This document shows, in pieces, positions 1 through 9,175 of a DNA stretch of 64,000 bases (position 1 is the first letter of the stretch; each line of letters begins with the position of its first letter). Source of the DNA: JACCTH01 sp035281645 (GTDB lineage: Bacteria; Actinomycetota; Acidimicrobiia; Spongiisociales; ZC4RG35); the NCBI GenBank assembly GCA_035281645.1, contig DATEDN010000099.1, positions 1 through 64,000 on the forward strand, read 5' to 3'. Below the pieces are notes generated by a model that worked only from the letters and a program-made list of their open reading frames with translations, made no database searches and had not been told where the DNA came from. Position numbers and translations under genes: made by a program.

Positions 1-2
1 TC

Positions 3-1277
3 ATGAGACCTGGTGACATTGACTTCAAAGACGCAGTAGGCCGGATGCACTCAGAGGTCTTCGGCGGGGTCACCAACTCGCCGTGGTACTTCGACGCGGT
101 CTATGAGCGATTCTCCGATGCCGAATACCAACGTCGATTCGTCGCCACCCGAGCCAAGATGAAGCGGCTCGGCCTCGACGTGCTCATTGCCTCCGGTGGA
201 CCCAACCATTGGAGCTGGGGCGGTGGGATGCGGTGGCTCTCGGGTCACTGGGAATGGCACGGGATGTCGGCCTATGTGGTGGTCCCTCCTGAAGGGGAGC
301 CGGTTCTGATCTGTGGGCCCGGCGGCGCTCATCGCGAGGCGGTGCGCCGCGCCACTCCCTTGACTGACGTTCGCCACTCGCGCTGGGGTCGTTCAGGCGA
401 GGTGATCGTCGAGCTCATCAAGGAATGGGGCCTGGGCGACGCCACGGTCGGCATTTCCCATGTCGATCCCGTTTACGGACACCACCTTCCAGTGGACGAA
501 TGGGAGCGTCTTCGCGAAGGACTCCCCGAGGCCAAGTTGGAGCGAGTTGGGGACTTCTTCCATGAGCTCGTCCATGTGAAGAGCCCGGAGGAGATCGAGT
601 GCGTCCGCCAGGCCGGGAAGCTGATGGACCAGGCCTTCGGGGCCATGGTCGCCGCCGCCCGCCCCGGAATTTCCGAATACCAACTTGCCGCCGCTGCTAC
701 CCACGCCGTCATGGACGGTGGCGGTCAAATGGACTTCAACATCATCGGGTCGACGCCGATGGAAAACCCGGGGATGGTCTTCGGCAATCCCTGGCCGTCG
801 AGCCGTCGCCTCGAGAAAGGCGACATCATCATCAACGAGCTGGCCTGTGGCTACAACGGTTACTCGGTGCAAATCGGCGGCCCCATCTGCATCGGGGAAC
901 CACCGTCGTGGGTACGAGAGTTCTTCGACGAGGTGGTCCTCCCGGGCTATGACCTCATGGCGCAACAGCTCGTTGGGGGCAACAGCTGGGATGATGTGAT
1001 GAAGGCGAGCCAGTTCTTCCGTGACAAGGGCTACGACTCGCGGCCGCTTTTCTTGCATTGCATCGACTTCACCAGTCACACCCCGCATGTGATGTGGGAC
1101 CACGTCATCGCCAACGACAACGAACTCGACCTCGCCCCGGGGATCGTGGCGATGCTCGAGCCGACGATCATCACCCCCGACGGGCTGCTTGGGATCTTCT
1201 TTGGGCGAACCTACGTCCTCACCGACAGAGGCCACGAGCAGGTGACGAACTTCCCCCACGAGTTGATCGTCGTCTGA
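3..1277 (+). CDS. M24-family creatinase/aminopeptidase-fold protein
   Basis: The 424-residue protein has the two-part layout of M24 (creatinase/Xaa-Pro peptidase) proteins: an N-terminal creatinase-like domain (about 40-180) and a C-terminal pita-bread domain (about 195-420) with the segments KSPEEIECVRQAGKLMD and RPGISEYQLAAA. In metal-dependent members the central motif carries two Asp ligands (D-x-G...S-D-x-T). Here that stretch (about 273-293) reads NELACGYNGYSVQIGG, and the last Glu ligand region reads GIFFGRTYVLT. The usual metal ligands therefore look lost, as in true creatinase. A creatininase-family gene lies about 10 kb away. The ATG is at the window edge, so an upstream in-frame start cannot be excluded. 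The substrate is unknown. Confidence 0.8.
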   Translation: MRPGDIDFKDAVGRMHSEVFGGVTNSPWYFDAVYERFSDAEYQRRFVATRAKMKRLGLDVLIASGGPNHWSWGGGMRWLSGHWEWHGMSAYVVVPPEGEPVLICGPGGAHREAVRRATPLTDVRHSRWGRSGEVIVELIKEWGLGDATVGISHVDPVYGHHLPVDEWERLREGLPEAKLERVGDFFHELVHVKSPEEIECVRQAGKLMDQAFGAMVAAARPGISEYQLAAAATHAVMDGGGQMDFNIIGSTPMENPGMVFGNPWPSSRRLEKGDIIINELACGYNGYSVQIGGPICIGEPPSWVREFFDEVVLPGYDLMAQQLVGGNSWDDVMKASQFFRDKGYDSRPLFLHCIDFTSHTPHVMWDHVIANDNELDLAPGIVAMLEPTIITPDGLLGIFFGRTYVLTDRGHEQVTNFPHELIVV

Positions 1278-1967
1278 TCAATTGGCTTCGGTCCGAGCGG
1301 CTCGCTTCACATGGGCGAACATGCTCCGACTATTCCAGGTCGGGAAGGCTCGTACCAACGATGACGGCCCATGCAGGTGAATGCGGTCGTCGCGAATAGC
1401 CTCGGCCCAGCTGAGCTGCCCGGCGTGCCACTTGACGAACGCCTCTGCTTCAGCGGTTACGTAGAGGTCCTCGTCCAGGCCCGGATAGGTCTTGCAAATC
1501 TCGGTGTCGCCAGCCTCGATTAGCAGCCAGTACCGCTCACGCGGTTGCCGATCAATGAAGTCGAACTGGATCACGACACGCCGGTCTGGGAGGCGGTCTC
1601 GGCGCAAAGCGTTGCACATCGACCACAAGGCGACGAAAGGATCGAGATTCTCCGGAGCGATTTCGAGCCAGCGGGCCCCCCACTCGCCAAGTGAGGCGCA
1701 GACCTTGAAGAGGTCACTTCCCGCTGGCGTGAGGTCATAAAAGCGTCCGCTCCCTACGGCTTTGGGTGCGGTGACGACGATCCCAAGCCGCTCCAGCTGC
1801 TGGAGACGCTGCGAGAGCAGTGTGCGCGATAGCCCAGGCGCTCCCTCCAGGATCTCGCCGAAGCTTCTACAACCGAGGTAAAGGTTGCGAACGATCAGCG
1901 GCGTCCAGCGCTCGCCAAAAATCTCGGCACCGCGAGCGATAGGGCAGTACTGCCCGTAAGTGCGCAT
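1278..1967 (-). CDS. HxlR-family winged-helix transcriptional regulator
   Basis: The 229-residue protein opens with the HxlR/MarR-like winged helix (about 5-100): a Cys in YCPIARGAEIFGERW, then FGEILEGAPGLSRTLLSQRL (recognition region) and the wing YDLTPAGSDL. The C-terminal half (about 115-225) resembles the SCP2-like ligand-binding extension found in some HxlR proteins. Its stop abuts the stop of the M24 gene, and it diverges from the flavoprotein gene at 2108. It probably controls that gene, itself, or both from the roughly 140-nt divergent region. The inducer is unknown. Confidence 0.85.
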   Translation of the reverse strand: MRTYGQYCPIARGAEIFGERWTPLIVRNLYLGCRSFGEILEGAPGLSRTLLSQRLQQLERLGIVVTAPKAVGSGRFYDLTPAGSDLFKVCASLGEWGARWLEIAPENLDPFVALWSMCNALRRDRLPDRRVVIQFDFIDRQPRERYWLLIEAGDTEICKTYPGLDEDLYVTAEAEAFVKWHAGQLSWAEAIRDDRIHLHGPSSLVRAFPTWNSRSMFAHVKRAARTEAN

Positions 1968-2070
1968 AACGCCATTGTGGCTTCCCGCTCGGTCGCCTGG
2001 AAGTCCAGATTCTTGACTTCACAGAGGTGGTCTCGGGTGGTGCAATCGAGAACGTTTCAGCAATCGCCGA

Positions 2071-2084
2071 CCACCAAATGGTGG
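2071..2084. promoter_or_regulatory. Palindrome in HxlR/flavoprotein divergent region
   Basis: CCACCA-AA-TGGTGG is a perfect 6+6 inverted repeat. It sits 9 nt before the Shine-Dalgarno of the flavoprotein gene and inside the region shared with the divergent HxlR gene. It could be an HxlR operator or an RNA hairpin close to the ribosome site; the sequence does not decide. A TTGACT hexamer at 2013-2018 could be a -35 box, but no good -10 follows at normal spacing. Confidence 0.35.
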
Positions 2085-2107
2085 ACCATCCCAAGGAGGA
2101 AACCACG

Positions 2108-3493
2108 GTGAAAATCGACCAGTTCTCGGGCGAGGTGATCACGGCTGGTCACGCCGAATACGACTCTGCCCGATCCGTCTGGAACGGGATCATCGACCGC
2201 CACCCGCTCGTGATTGCACGATGCCGGAGGAACGCTGACGTAGTCGCCGCGTTACGGTTCGCCCGCCAGCACGACCTGGAGATCGCGATCCGGGGTGGGG
2301 GCCACAACGTCGCCGGGACCGCCGTCTGTGACGGCGGCATGGTCATCGACCTCACGGCGATGCGGGAGGTGCGAGTCGATCCTGACCGCCGTACAGCCCA
2401 CGTGCAGGGCGGGGCCTTGTGGGGCGACGTCGACCAGCGAACACAGATCCACGGACTGGCTACGACCGGCGGAATCATCAGCCACACCGGTGTCGCCGGA
2501 CTAACCCTTGGCGGTGGCATCGGCTGGCTGATGCGCAAGCAGGGTCTAACGATCGACAACTTGCGCGCCGCCGACGTCGTGACAGCCGACGGCGACTTCC
2601 TGCGGGCATCAGAGGACCAGCATCCCGACCTTTTCTGGGCGCTGCGGGGCGGGGGCGGCAACTTTGGGGTCGTCACTTCATTCGAGTTCCAGCTCCATCC
2701 CCTCGGCCCAGACGTCTTGGCGGGCCCCATTTTGTGGAGCGCCGATGACGCGGCGGAAGTTCTCCACTTCTACTGCGAGTTCATTCGGTATGCCCCTGAC
2801 GAACTCGGGACCGTGGTGAGATTCGGCACCGCCCCGCCTCTTGCCGTCATCCCCGAGGATCTGCATTGGCGGCCAGTCGTTTTGGTGGGCGTCTGTTACG
2901 CAGGACCGGTCGAGGAGGCCGAGGATGTAATCCGACCTTTGCGAGATTTTGGAAAGCCGCTCCTCGATCTGATCGCAACATCCCCGTATGTCAATCACCA
3001 AAGTGCTCTCGACTCCACCGTGGCGCACGGCTGGAACTACTACTGGAAGTCGACGTACCTCCCCGAGCTTGGCGACCAGCTGATCAAGGTGATGGTCGAG
3101 AACGCTTTCGCCGCTAATTCACCGCGGTCCTACGTGGCCATGTTTCACCTGGGCGGCGCAGTAAGTCGGGTGCCGGTGGGCGCCACCGCGTTCGGTAACC
3201 GACAGGCCTCTCATGCCGTCACTCTCGACGGCGTGTGGCGGCCTGGCGACGACTATGCCGACGGAGACACCGCATGGGCCAAGCGCTTCTTCGCCGCCCT
3301 TGATGAATACCGGGAAGGGGTGTACGTCAACTTCCTAGGTGGCGATGAAGAACCCGACCGGGTCGAAGAGGCATATGGCAGCGCCATCTACGAACGACTG
3401 GCCGAGGTCAAGGCGGAATACGACCCGGAGAACGTCTTTCACCACAACCAGAACATCAGTCCACGGGCCCGCTCGGCCGTTCTTACACGCTGA
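2108..3493 (+). CDS. FAD-linked oxidoreductase, berberine-bridge (BBE) type
   Basis: This 461-residue protein belongs to the PCMH/BBE flavoprotein family, which oxidises alcohols, amines or sugars with covalently bound FAD. The FAD-binding half contains RGGGHNVAGTAVCDGG, whose His is the expected 8-alpha-histidyl FAD attachment point, and GVAGLTLGGGIGWL. The second-link Cys of bicovalent members is absent. The C-terminal BBE motif is YVNFLGGDEE...YDPENVFHHNQNI. GTG at 2108 is preferred because AAGGAGGA lies at 2093-2100 with 7-nt spacing; an in-frame upstream start at 2027 has no such signal. The family includes 6-hydroxynicotine oxidase, but the substrate here is not predictable. Confidence 0.88.
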   Translation: MKIDQFSGEVITAGHAEYDSARSVWNGIIDRHPLVIARCRRNADVVAALRFARQHDLEIAIRGGGHNVAGTAVCDGGMVIDLTAMREVRVDPDRRTAHVQGGALWGDVDQRTQIHGLATTGGIISHTGVAGLTLGGGIGWLMRKQGLTIDNLRAADVVTADGDFLRASEDQHPDLFWALRGGGGNFGVVTSFEFQLHPLGPDVLAGPILWSADDAAEVLHFYCEFIRYAPDELGTVVRFGTAPPLAVIPEDLHWRPVVLVGVCYAGPVEEAEDVIRPLRDFGKPLLDLIATSPYVNHQSALDSTVAHGWNYYWKSTYLPELGDQLIKVMVENAFAANSPRSYVAMFHLGGAVSRVPVGATAFGNRQASHAVTLDGVWRPGDDYADGDTAWAKRFFAALDEYREGVYVNFLGGDEEPDRVEEAYGSAIYERLAEVKAEYDPENVFHHNQNISPRARSAVLTR

Positions 3494-3522
3494 CGTTCAA
3501 GTCGAGCGAGGTTCGTTCCCGG

Positions 3523-4656
3523 CTACCGACCGAGCTTCTCAGCCAGCCACCGGAACGTCGCAGGGGCCCAATGATTGAAGTGTTTGAAAGCACAGTGACC
3601 ATCGTCGGGATAGATGCGAGCTTCCTTGCCGGTGGCAGGCCCGGTCTCGAGCATGAAGTAGATGTTCCCGATCGGTGCCAGATGGTCGAGCTTGCCATTG
3701 ATCATCAACACCGGCATCGTGATGTTGTCGAGGATCCCCTGTTCGGATAGCGCCCAGCGGGAGAAATCAGCCCGCTCCTGCTCGATAGAGGTCGAAGGAA
3801 ACGACGGAGGATCCTCAGGAGCCCCGAAGCGCCATTCGGCTCGCTCGTTGCGGACCCGCACGAACTCCTCGAGCTCCTCGTCATCCATGACATACCCGAA
3901 GGGATGGCCCGCGCTGGCCACAACCGCCTTGAGCTTGTGGGGGGCAGTCCCGGCCAGCTGCAGGACTGAGTAGCCACCGCGGCTGATCCCGAACGCCCCG
4001 ATCCGGTCACCGTCCACCTCAGGGCGAGCGGCGAGATAGTCCACCGCCGCCTCCCAGGCACTCACTGACTCCGGTGCCCAGGGGAATGGGTTCTCCCCGG
4101 TCCCGGGACCATCCATTACCAGGGCGGCGAGGCCGTTTTCGATGCACATGTCTTGTGCCCAGCCACGGTCCTCTTTGAAAACGTCTGCGCCGCACATGAC
4201 GAGGACCGCCGGAACCGGGACTTTGGAATGAGGCGCTCGAAAGTGGGCCCGAATCGTCCTGCCCTGATGCTCGAACTCGACGATTTCGACCGGCGGGTCG
4301 AGATGGGCGCAGGCCTTCCGATAGGCGCGGGCGCAGTCGTCGCTGATTCGCTGCTTGACCTCCGAGACTTCGCCGGGAAATCGGCCGATGGCGTAGTAGG
4401 TCTTGGCCTGGAGATAGGAGCGCCTCGATCCTTCGAAATCACCCGTCGCCTCCAGCCGATCCCCGTCCGCCTCGTGCCGACGTCCGAGCTCTTCCCACAC
4501 CGGGACCCACTTGTCCTGGGTCGTTCCCTCCAGGCGAGCGACGGCTGATTCCAGTTCGGAGATGTCGTCGATCATTGAGTACCAGCGCCGGTAGAAGCCA
4601 CCGTGGACGATGACAAAGGGGTCCTCGTTGGGGGCAAAGCCCAGCTCGAGCGTCAA
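3523..4656 (-). CDS. Alpha/beta hydrolase, FrsA/DHPON-hydrolase-like
   Basis: This 377-residue serine hydrolase has a helical N-terminal part (about 25-120) and an alpha/beta hydrolase core. Visible elements are VLVMCGADVFKEDRG (strand plus oxyanion region), MDGPGTGENP, the nucleophile elbow GISRGG, an acid in NGKLDHLAP and the His in DDGHCAFKHF. The layout matches the FrsA / 2,6-dihydroxypseudooxynicotine hydrolase group. TTG at 4656 is chosen because AAAGGAGGT lies at 4661-4669. The gene sits 57 nt downstream of the FAD oxidoreductase, probably as the last gene of the same operon. A similar enzyme is encoded at 8072-9175. Confidence 0.82.
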   Translation of the reverse strand: MTLELGFAPNEDPFVIVHGGFYRRWYSMIDDISELESAVARLEGTTQDKWVPVWEELGRRHEADGDRLEATGDFEGSRRSYLQAKTYYAIGRFPGEVSEVKQRISDDCARAYRKACAHLDPPVEIVEFEHQGRTIRAHFRAPHSKVPVPAVLVMCGADVFKEDRGWAQDMCIENGLAALVMDGPGTGENPFPWAPESVSAWEAAVDYLAARPEVDGDRIGAFGISRGGYSVLQLAGTAPHKLKAVVASAGHPFGYVMDDEELEEFVRVRNERAEWRFGAPEDPPSFPSTSIEQERADFSRWALSEQGILDNITMPVLMINGKLDHLAPIGNIYFMLETGPATGKEARIYPDDGHCAFKHFNHWAPATFRWLAEKLGR

Positions 4657-4713
4657 ACCAACCTCCTTTCGCAAACCCAAGGCTGAAACATGCGGAATCC
4701 GCCTGCTGAAGCC

Positions 4714-6300
4714 TTAGGTTTCGTGCGAGATAACTTTTTCGATAGTGGTGCCGAGGTCATTAAGGATGACGATTGCTGCATTCCTGCCCGGGCCTCCTGT
4801 GATCGATCCGCCGGGGTGGGTGGTGGCACCGGTCTGATATAGACCGGGGATTGGCATCCGGTGTTGGGCCCAACCGGGGACCGGTCGCTGGGCGCCGCCG
4901 TAGGCGAGACTCCGGTCGCCGCCATGGATCGTCCCTCGAAACATGTGGGGATTGGCTGCCTCGATGTCGACCGGGCTCTTGGCCTTGCGGGCGAGAATGG
5001 TCTCATCCGTCAGGTTGGGAGCGCACTGTTGGAGGACCCGTAGATGTTCCTCCGCCAGGACTTCCTTTCCCGTTTCCCAATCACCAAGATCGGCGGGAGC
5101 TTCGTAGGGAGCGAGGCTAAGGATCTTCACCGTGTGCTTTCCCTCCGGGGCGCGAGAGGGGTCGATGATTGTGGGAGTGGCGAAGAGGAGGAATGTCCCT
5201 GGTCGATGCAGCCGACCCTCGCGCAACCCCCGCCCGAACTCGATGACGTCTTCGACCCACGGCGCCGGTCCCGCCGAGACCGGTTCGATTTCTCCGTCGT
5301 CGGTCGGAAATCTGGGGGCCTCACTAGTGGCGTAGTAGGAAGCGAACGAGGAGAGCCCCGGATCGTAGGTGTCGACACCGTAGAGAAAGCCGTCACCCCA
5401 GACGGCGGTGGGCGCCATCTCCACCAGCCTCTTGATGTGGATCGAAGAGACCACGCCCTTACGAGCCCGATACTGGGTGCCACCGTCGGTCTCCACCCCA
5501 ACGCACCGCTCCCCCTCGACGATCAGCGAGGTCACCAACGTATCGGTGATCACTGTGCCGCCCGCCTTCTCGAGAGCCGCGACGATGGCTCTGGGCAGGC
5601 TCGAAGAACCCTCGACCGGAACCGACCAACTCCGCCGCTGACGACCGCCGACCAAGGAGTAAGCCAGATAGCCGGAGCCCGGTGACTCGAGGGGCTGGGC
5701 CGTTTGGAACGCCATCCACGCCATGAAGGCGCGCACGTGCCGGCTCTCGAATTCCCGTCGGATCACCTCCCAGGCCGACATGACGTTGCGGCGCATCCAC
5801 ACCGTGCCCATCGGGTGGCTGGCGAGTCTTTCCTCGAGGGAAGGGCCATACCCGATGGGGGTGAAGCGGTACTCGCCGTAGATTCCCTTCACCGCGTCGA
5901 ATTCCTCGAGCATCCGTCGGTAGGCGGCGGCATCGCTCTTTGAGAACCGCCCGATCTCGCCGAGGGTGCGGTCGAGGTCGAGCCACATGGTGAACCGTTC
6001 GCCATCGGGGAAGACGACATGCGCCACCGGATCGGGATCGACATACTGGAGGCCGAACTCCGATAGCAATCCCAGCTCGTCCCTAGCGAGCAGTGGGTTT
6101 ACTTGGATCAGGGTGTGGCCGGTGGAGCAGGTGTCGAACCAGAACCCCGGGAGCAAGATCTCTTCGGTGGCGGCGCCTCCCCCCACCTCGCGCCGAGCGT
6201 CGAGGACCACCACCTCGTAACCCGCCTTTGCCAGGTAAGCCGCGGTGATCAGGCTGTTGTGACCTCCACCGGCAACGACGAAATCTGTGGACACGGTCAT
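4714..6300 (-). CDS. Phytoene-dehydrogenase-like FAD-dependent oxidoreductase
   Basis: The 528-residue protein starts with a dinucleotide-binding motif, VVAGGGHNSLITAAYLAKAG, then VVLDARREVGGGAATEE (GG doublet of the CrtI/PYROXD2 type). It ends with the second FAD motif, HPGGSITGGPGRNAA, typical of NAD(P)/FAD amine-oxidase-like proteins. Family members desaturate or oxidise diverse hydrophobic substrates, and the genomic context is catabolic rather than carotenoid-forming. Its ATG overlaps the preceding CocE stop codon by 4 nt (ATGA), implying translational coupling. The specific reaction is unknown. Confidence 0.82.
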   Translation of the reverse strand: MTVSTDFVVAGGGHNSLITAAYLAKAGYEVVVLDARREVGGGAATEEILLPGFWFDTCSTGHTLIQVNPLLARDELGLLSEFGLQYVDPDPVAHVVFPDGERFTMWLDLDRTLGEIGRFSKSDAAAYRRMLEEFDAVKGIYGEYRFTPIGYGPSLEERLASHPMGTVWMRRNVMSAWEVIRREFESRHVRAFMAWMAFQTAQPLESPGSGYLAYSLVGGRQRRSWSVPVEGSSSLPRAIVAALEKAGGTVITDTLVTSLIVEGERCVGVETDGGTQYRARKGVVSSIHIKRLVEMAPTAVWGDGFLYGVDTYDPGLSSFASYYATSEAPRFPTDDGEIEPVSAGPAPWVEDVIEFGRGLREGRLHRPGTFLLFATPTIIDPSRAPEGKHTVKILSLAPYEAPADLGDWETGKEVLAEEHLRVLQQCAPNLTDETILARKAKSPVDIEAANPHMFRGTIHGGDRSLAYGGAQRPVPGWAQHRMPIPGLYQTGATTHPGGSITGGPGRNAAIVILNDLGTTIEKVISHET

Positions 6301-8075
6301 TCGGCCTCCTCAGTCTTTTTGGGTGGGATCACCGGCAGGAGAAGATGGGAAGGATGGTACGGCCCCGCGTGCAGGGTGACTTGTCCTCCGAAAAGCTCCT
6401 CCGGCCGGTCGTCGGGGTCAGCATGGGTCATACCTCCGGTGCCGCGGGTGGCGTAGTAAAAGGCCTGGCCATACTCGTCGAGCGGTCCCCGATACTCGTA
6501 GTCCCTACCCCTGACCCAAAGCTCGAGCCAATAGCCGGGAGGAACCATGATGCAGGTGGGGACGATCTCGATGTCGAGTTCGTAGACCACGCCCGGTTGG
6601 AGAGGGTCGATGCGATCGTGGGGATGAAAGGGCTGCCATGGCTTGCTTCTCATTGGGTCGAGGGCGCGGTGGGAGGCGCGGAGCCATCCATTGGCGATGG
6701 GCGTGTTGGGATCGGTGGAACCTTCGAACGTCACCTCGTTGCCGCCTGGATCGAACAACTGCAGGATGAGAAAGAGATCGGCGTCCGCCGTCGTCGAGGA
6801 GACGAACAGCTTGGCGGCAAGCGGCCCCGTTATTTCCGTATCTTCGGTGAAGGGCGCCATGGCGAAATGGAGCCCCTCGCCCATGGGGTCGTATTGCCAC
6901 GACGTTGCCGTCGCGGCCGGCTCTGCGGAAAGGGCCTGGTCGCCGTCGAGGTGGAGCGCCGTCCAGATGGTGCGGGCCAAGGGCCACTCGTTCTCCCCCC
7001 GCCACTCGAATTTCTCACCGGGATGACGGATGTTGAGCTGAACCCGCGGTGTGCGGTCGAAGCCGTTGTCCTGGCCTCTCAAGAAATGGTCGAAGAAGCG
7101 CTTCTGCAGGTCGCGCCCGTATTTGGAGTAGAAGTGGGTCCAATGCGTGTCGCCGTGGGCCTCAAGCCATTTCTGGCTCGAAGCCGCCTCGACGAATCCA
7201 CGGAAGTTGCCGCGGGGGTGGATTCCTTGCCCGCCCCAGTTGGCCGCCGACAGAAATGGAACAGTCACCTTCTCTAGGTCGATGGCGCGGGCTCGATGCC
7301 ATTCGTCGTCGAGGGGATGGGCCTTGATGTCAGGGAACGACTCCACTCGGTTGGCGGCGAGCTCTTCTTCGGAAAGATCGACGGGGCCGGCGACCGACTG
7401 TCCAGTGTTGGGGTTCACCGGAGCGCGCGAGCCGCGCCCATATTGGATCGGATTGATCTGACGCTCCTGCCAGCGCCTGGTGAATTCGCTGAGGATGCCA
7501 CCGTGGTAATAGGCATCCCGGTAGGGATCGTTGAAACCCTCCCAGGCGATGATGGCGGCGAGGTGATCGGGCTGGCGCTCAGCCGCCGCCCACGCCATAA
7601 CCGCGTAATAAGAGATGCCCATGATCCCCACCCGACCATCGCTCCAAGGCTGGGATGCCGCCCACTCCACCGACTCGGCGATGTCGTCGTACTCCTTCGG
7701 ATTGCGCGGCCAGAGGGTGCCCGGCGACCATCCGGCCCCGCGCGAGTCGACCCGCACCACCACGTAGCCGGAGGGGACCCAGCGCTCGGGGTCGGTGACC
7801 TCCCACGCCTGGTACTTCCCTGTCGAGCCTTCGAGAAGCGATGGGTCCTTGGCCACCAGCTTGTCCCACTGCATCCGGTAGATGGGGCCATTGAAGGGGA
7901 GACCCTTGGCGTAGACACCATGGGAGAGAATCACCGGGTACTGGCCGTCGGTCTCGGGTCGGAAGACGTCGGCTCGCAGAACGGCCCCATCGCTCATCGT
8001 CACCGGCACCTGGTAGTCGATGCACATTCCGTCGGCGGAGACGGTGAACGTGTGCTCGTCGCCGCGGGAGGTCAC
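6297..8075 (-). CDS. CocE/NonD-family (X-Pro dipeptidyl-peptidase-like) hydrolase
   Basis: The 592-residue protein has the CocE/S15 arrangement. An N-terminal alpha/beta hydrolase core contains VPVTMSDGAVLRADVFRP, YVVVRVDSRGAGWSPG and the elbow GISYYAVMAWAAA (Ser nucleophile in GISYY). A His occurs in EAHGDTHWTHFY, and a C-terminal jelly-roll carries ADLFLILQLFDPGGNEVTF. The family cleaves acyl esters or amides such as cocaine, glutaryl-7-ACA or X-Pro peptides. GTG at 8075 overlaps the preceding stop as GTGA, the pattern seen throughout this operon; ATG at 8108 is the alternative. A close paralogue is encoded at 18743-20515. No signal peptide is visible, so it is probably cytoplasmic. Confidence 0.86.
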   Translation of the reverse strand: MTSRGDEHTFTVSADGMCIDYQVPVTMSDGAVLRADVFRPETDGQYPVILSHGVYAKGLPFNGPIYRMQWDKLVAKDPSLLEGSTGKYQAWEVTDPERWVPSGYVVVRVDSRGAGWSPGTLWPRNPKEYDDIAESVEWAASQPWSDGRVGIMGISYYAVMAWAAAERQPDHLAAIIAWEGFNDPYRDAYYHGGILSEFTRRWQERQINPIQYGRGSRAPVNPNTGQSVAGPVDLSEEELAANRVESFPDIKAHPLDDEWHRARAIDLEKVTVPFLSAANWGGQGIHPRGNFRGFVEAASSQKWLEAHGDTHWTHFYSKYGRDLQKRFFDHFLRGQDNGFDRTPRVQLNIRHPGEKFEWRGENEWPLARTIWTALHLDGDQALSAEPAATATSWQYDPMGEGLHFAMAPFTEDTEITGPLAAKLFVSSTTADADLFLILQLFDPGGNEVTFEGSTDPNTPIANGWLRASHRALDPMRSKPWQPFHPHDRIDPLQPGVVYELDIEIVPTCIMVPPGYWLELWVRGRDYEYRGPLDEYGQAFYYATRGTGGMTHADPDDRPEELFGGQVTLHAGPYHPSHLLLPVIPPKKTEEAE

Positions 8076-9175
8076 CTGACCCGTCCGCCCAACCTCTCCG
8101 CCATCCAATCGTCTGTCCAGGGAGCGAACTTGTAGGCCAGGTTGCTGACCCCGTGGGTGGCTTCGTCAATCGTGATCAAAGTGGCGTTGGGTGCCTCCGC
8201 AGCGATGCGCTGCGCATGGTCGACACCGATCAGAGGATCGAGCATGCCGTGGACCACAAGCAAGGGCTGGGAAATCTTCTCGGCGACGCCGGTGAGGTCG
8301 AGGGCCTTGGCTTTTTCTCGAGACTCCTCCGCCGATGACGACCACGAGTACTTGCGAAACGCATCTCTGGTCACCGCCGGTAGCTCGTCCCAGCAATCGA
8401 TCCAGCGATAGGGGCCGCAGTTGGCCACCGCCGCGCTCACCCGCGGCTCGAAGGCGGCCGCCCGGCAGGCGTAATAGCCACCCAGGCTGGCTCCGACCAG
8501 GCCCACCCGGCCGGCGTCAATTCGATGATCACTCTCCAGGAGATCGATGGCGGCGGAGACGGCCACCTCGTAGTCGTGGCGGATTGGCAGCTTGGGGCTG
8601 ATCTCGCCTTGGCCGGGCCCGTCGAGGCTGAGCACGGCCATCCCGCGGCGAAGCAGGGAGCCTCGCCCACCGTGGCGTTGCTCCTTGGTCGAGTCCAAGC
8701 CGGGGAGAAAAATCACCACCGGGTGGGGACCGTCGCCGGCCGGGATGCTCAGCAGCCCTGAGAGATCGGCCTTCGGAAAGGGTATGGCGACTTTCTCAAC
8801 CGCGGGCTCCATGTAGGGGAGAACGCGATCGTGACACTCCAACATCTTGGCCAAGCCGCGGGAATGAGCCTCTTCGTCATCGACTGAGAGGAAGTAGGAG
8901 AGGTGATAGCAGCGTGCCGCCGACACGAAATGGCCCACCGCCGAGAGGCGACGACCCTCAGCCCAGGCTGTTTCACCCAGCTCCTCGTGGCCCAGAGCCG
9001 TTTTCATCCATTCCGGGGCCCAGTCCGACCATGCTTTGATCCGGCCGACCGTCGTCGTGAGGTCGCCGATCTCGATCTGACCATGGAGAAACCGCGCCGC
9101 CCAGATGTCGAGGACCTCTTGAACCTGCGGGTCCTCGTGGTGCAGGGTGCGAGTGGTGGCGGGATCGACTCTCAT
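8072..9175 (-). CDS. DHPON-hydrolase-like alpha/beta hydrolase
   Basis: The 367-residue protein has a helical N-terminal region (about 1-130) followed by an alpha/beta hydrolase core: FLPGLDSTKEQ, SLDGPGQGE, elbow GASLGGYYACRAA, acid in HGMLDPLIG and His in EATHGVSN. Length and motifs fit the family of 2,6-dihydroxypseudooxynicotine hydrolase, a C-C bond hydrolase of bacterial nicotine breakdown; that link is from memory of the family, not an alignment. ATG at 9175 overlaps the upstream stop by 4 nt. A diverged relative sits at the end of the same operon. Confidence 0.83.
   Translation of the reverse strand: MRVDPATTRTLHHEDPQVQEVLDIWAARFLHGQIEIGDLTTTVGRIKAWSDWAPEWMKTALGHEELGETAWAEGRRLSAVGHFVSAARCYHLSYFLSVDDEEAHSRGLAKMLECHDRVLPYMEPAVEKVAIPFPKADLSGLLSIPAGDGPHPVVIFLPGLDSTKEQRHGGRGSLLRRGMAVLSLDGPGQGEISPKLPIRHDYEVAVSAAIDLLESDHRIDAGRVGLVGASLGGYYACRAAAFEPRVSAAVANCGPYRWIDCWDELPAVTRDAFRKYSWSSSAEESREKAKALDLTGVAEKISQPLLVVHGMLDPLIGVDHAQRIAAEAPNATLITIDEATHGVSNLAYKFAPWTDDWMAERLGGRVR

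Noticed and set aside
393..1259. Long open frame antisense to the M24 gene (288 codons)
   Set aside because: It is a shadow of high-GC codon bias: it is fully antisense to a gene with clear family motifs, and its translation has no recognisable domain.
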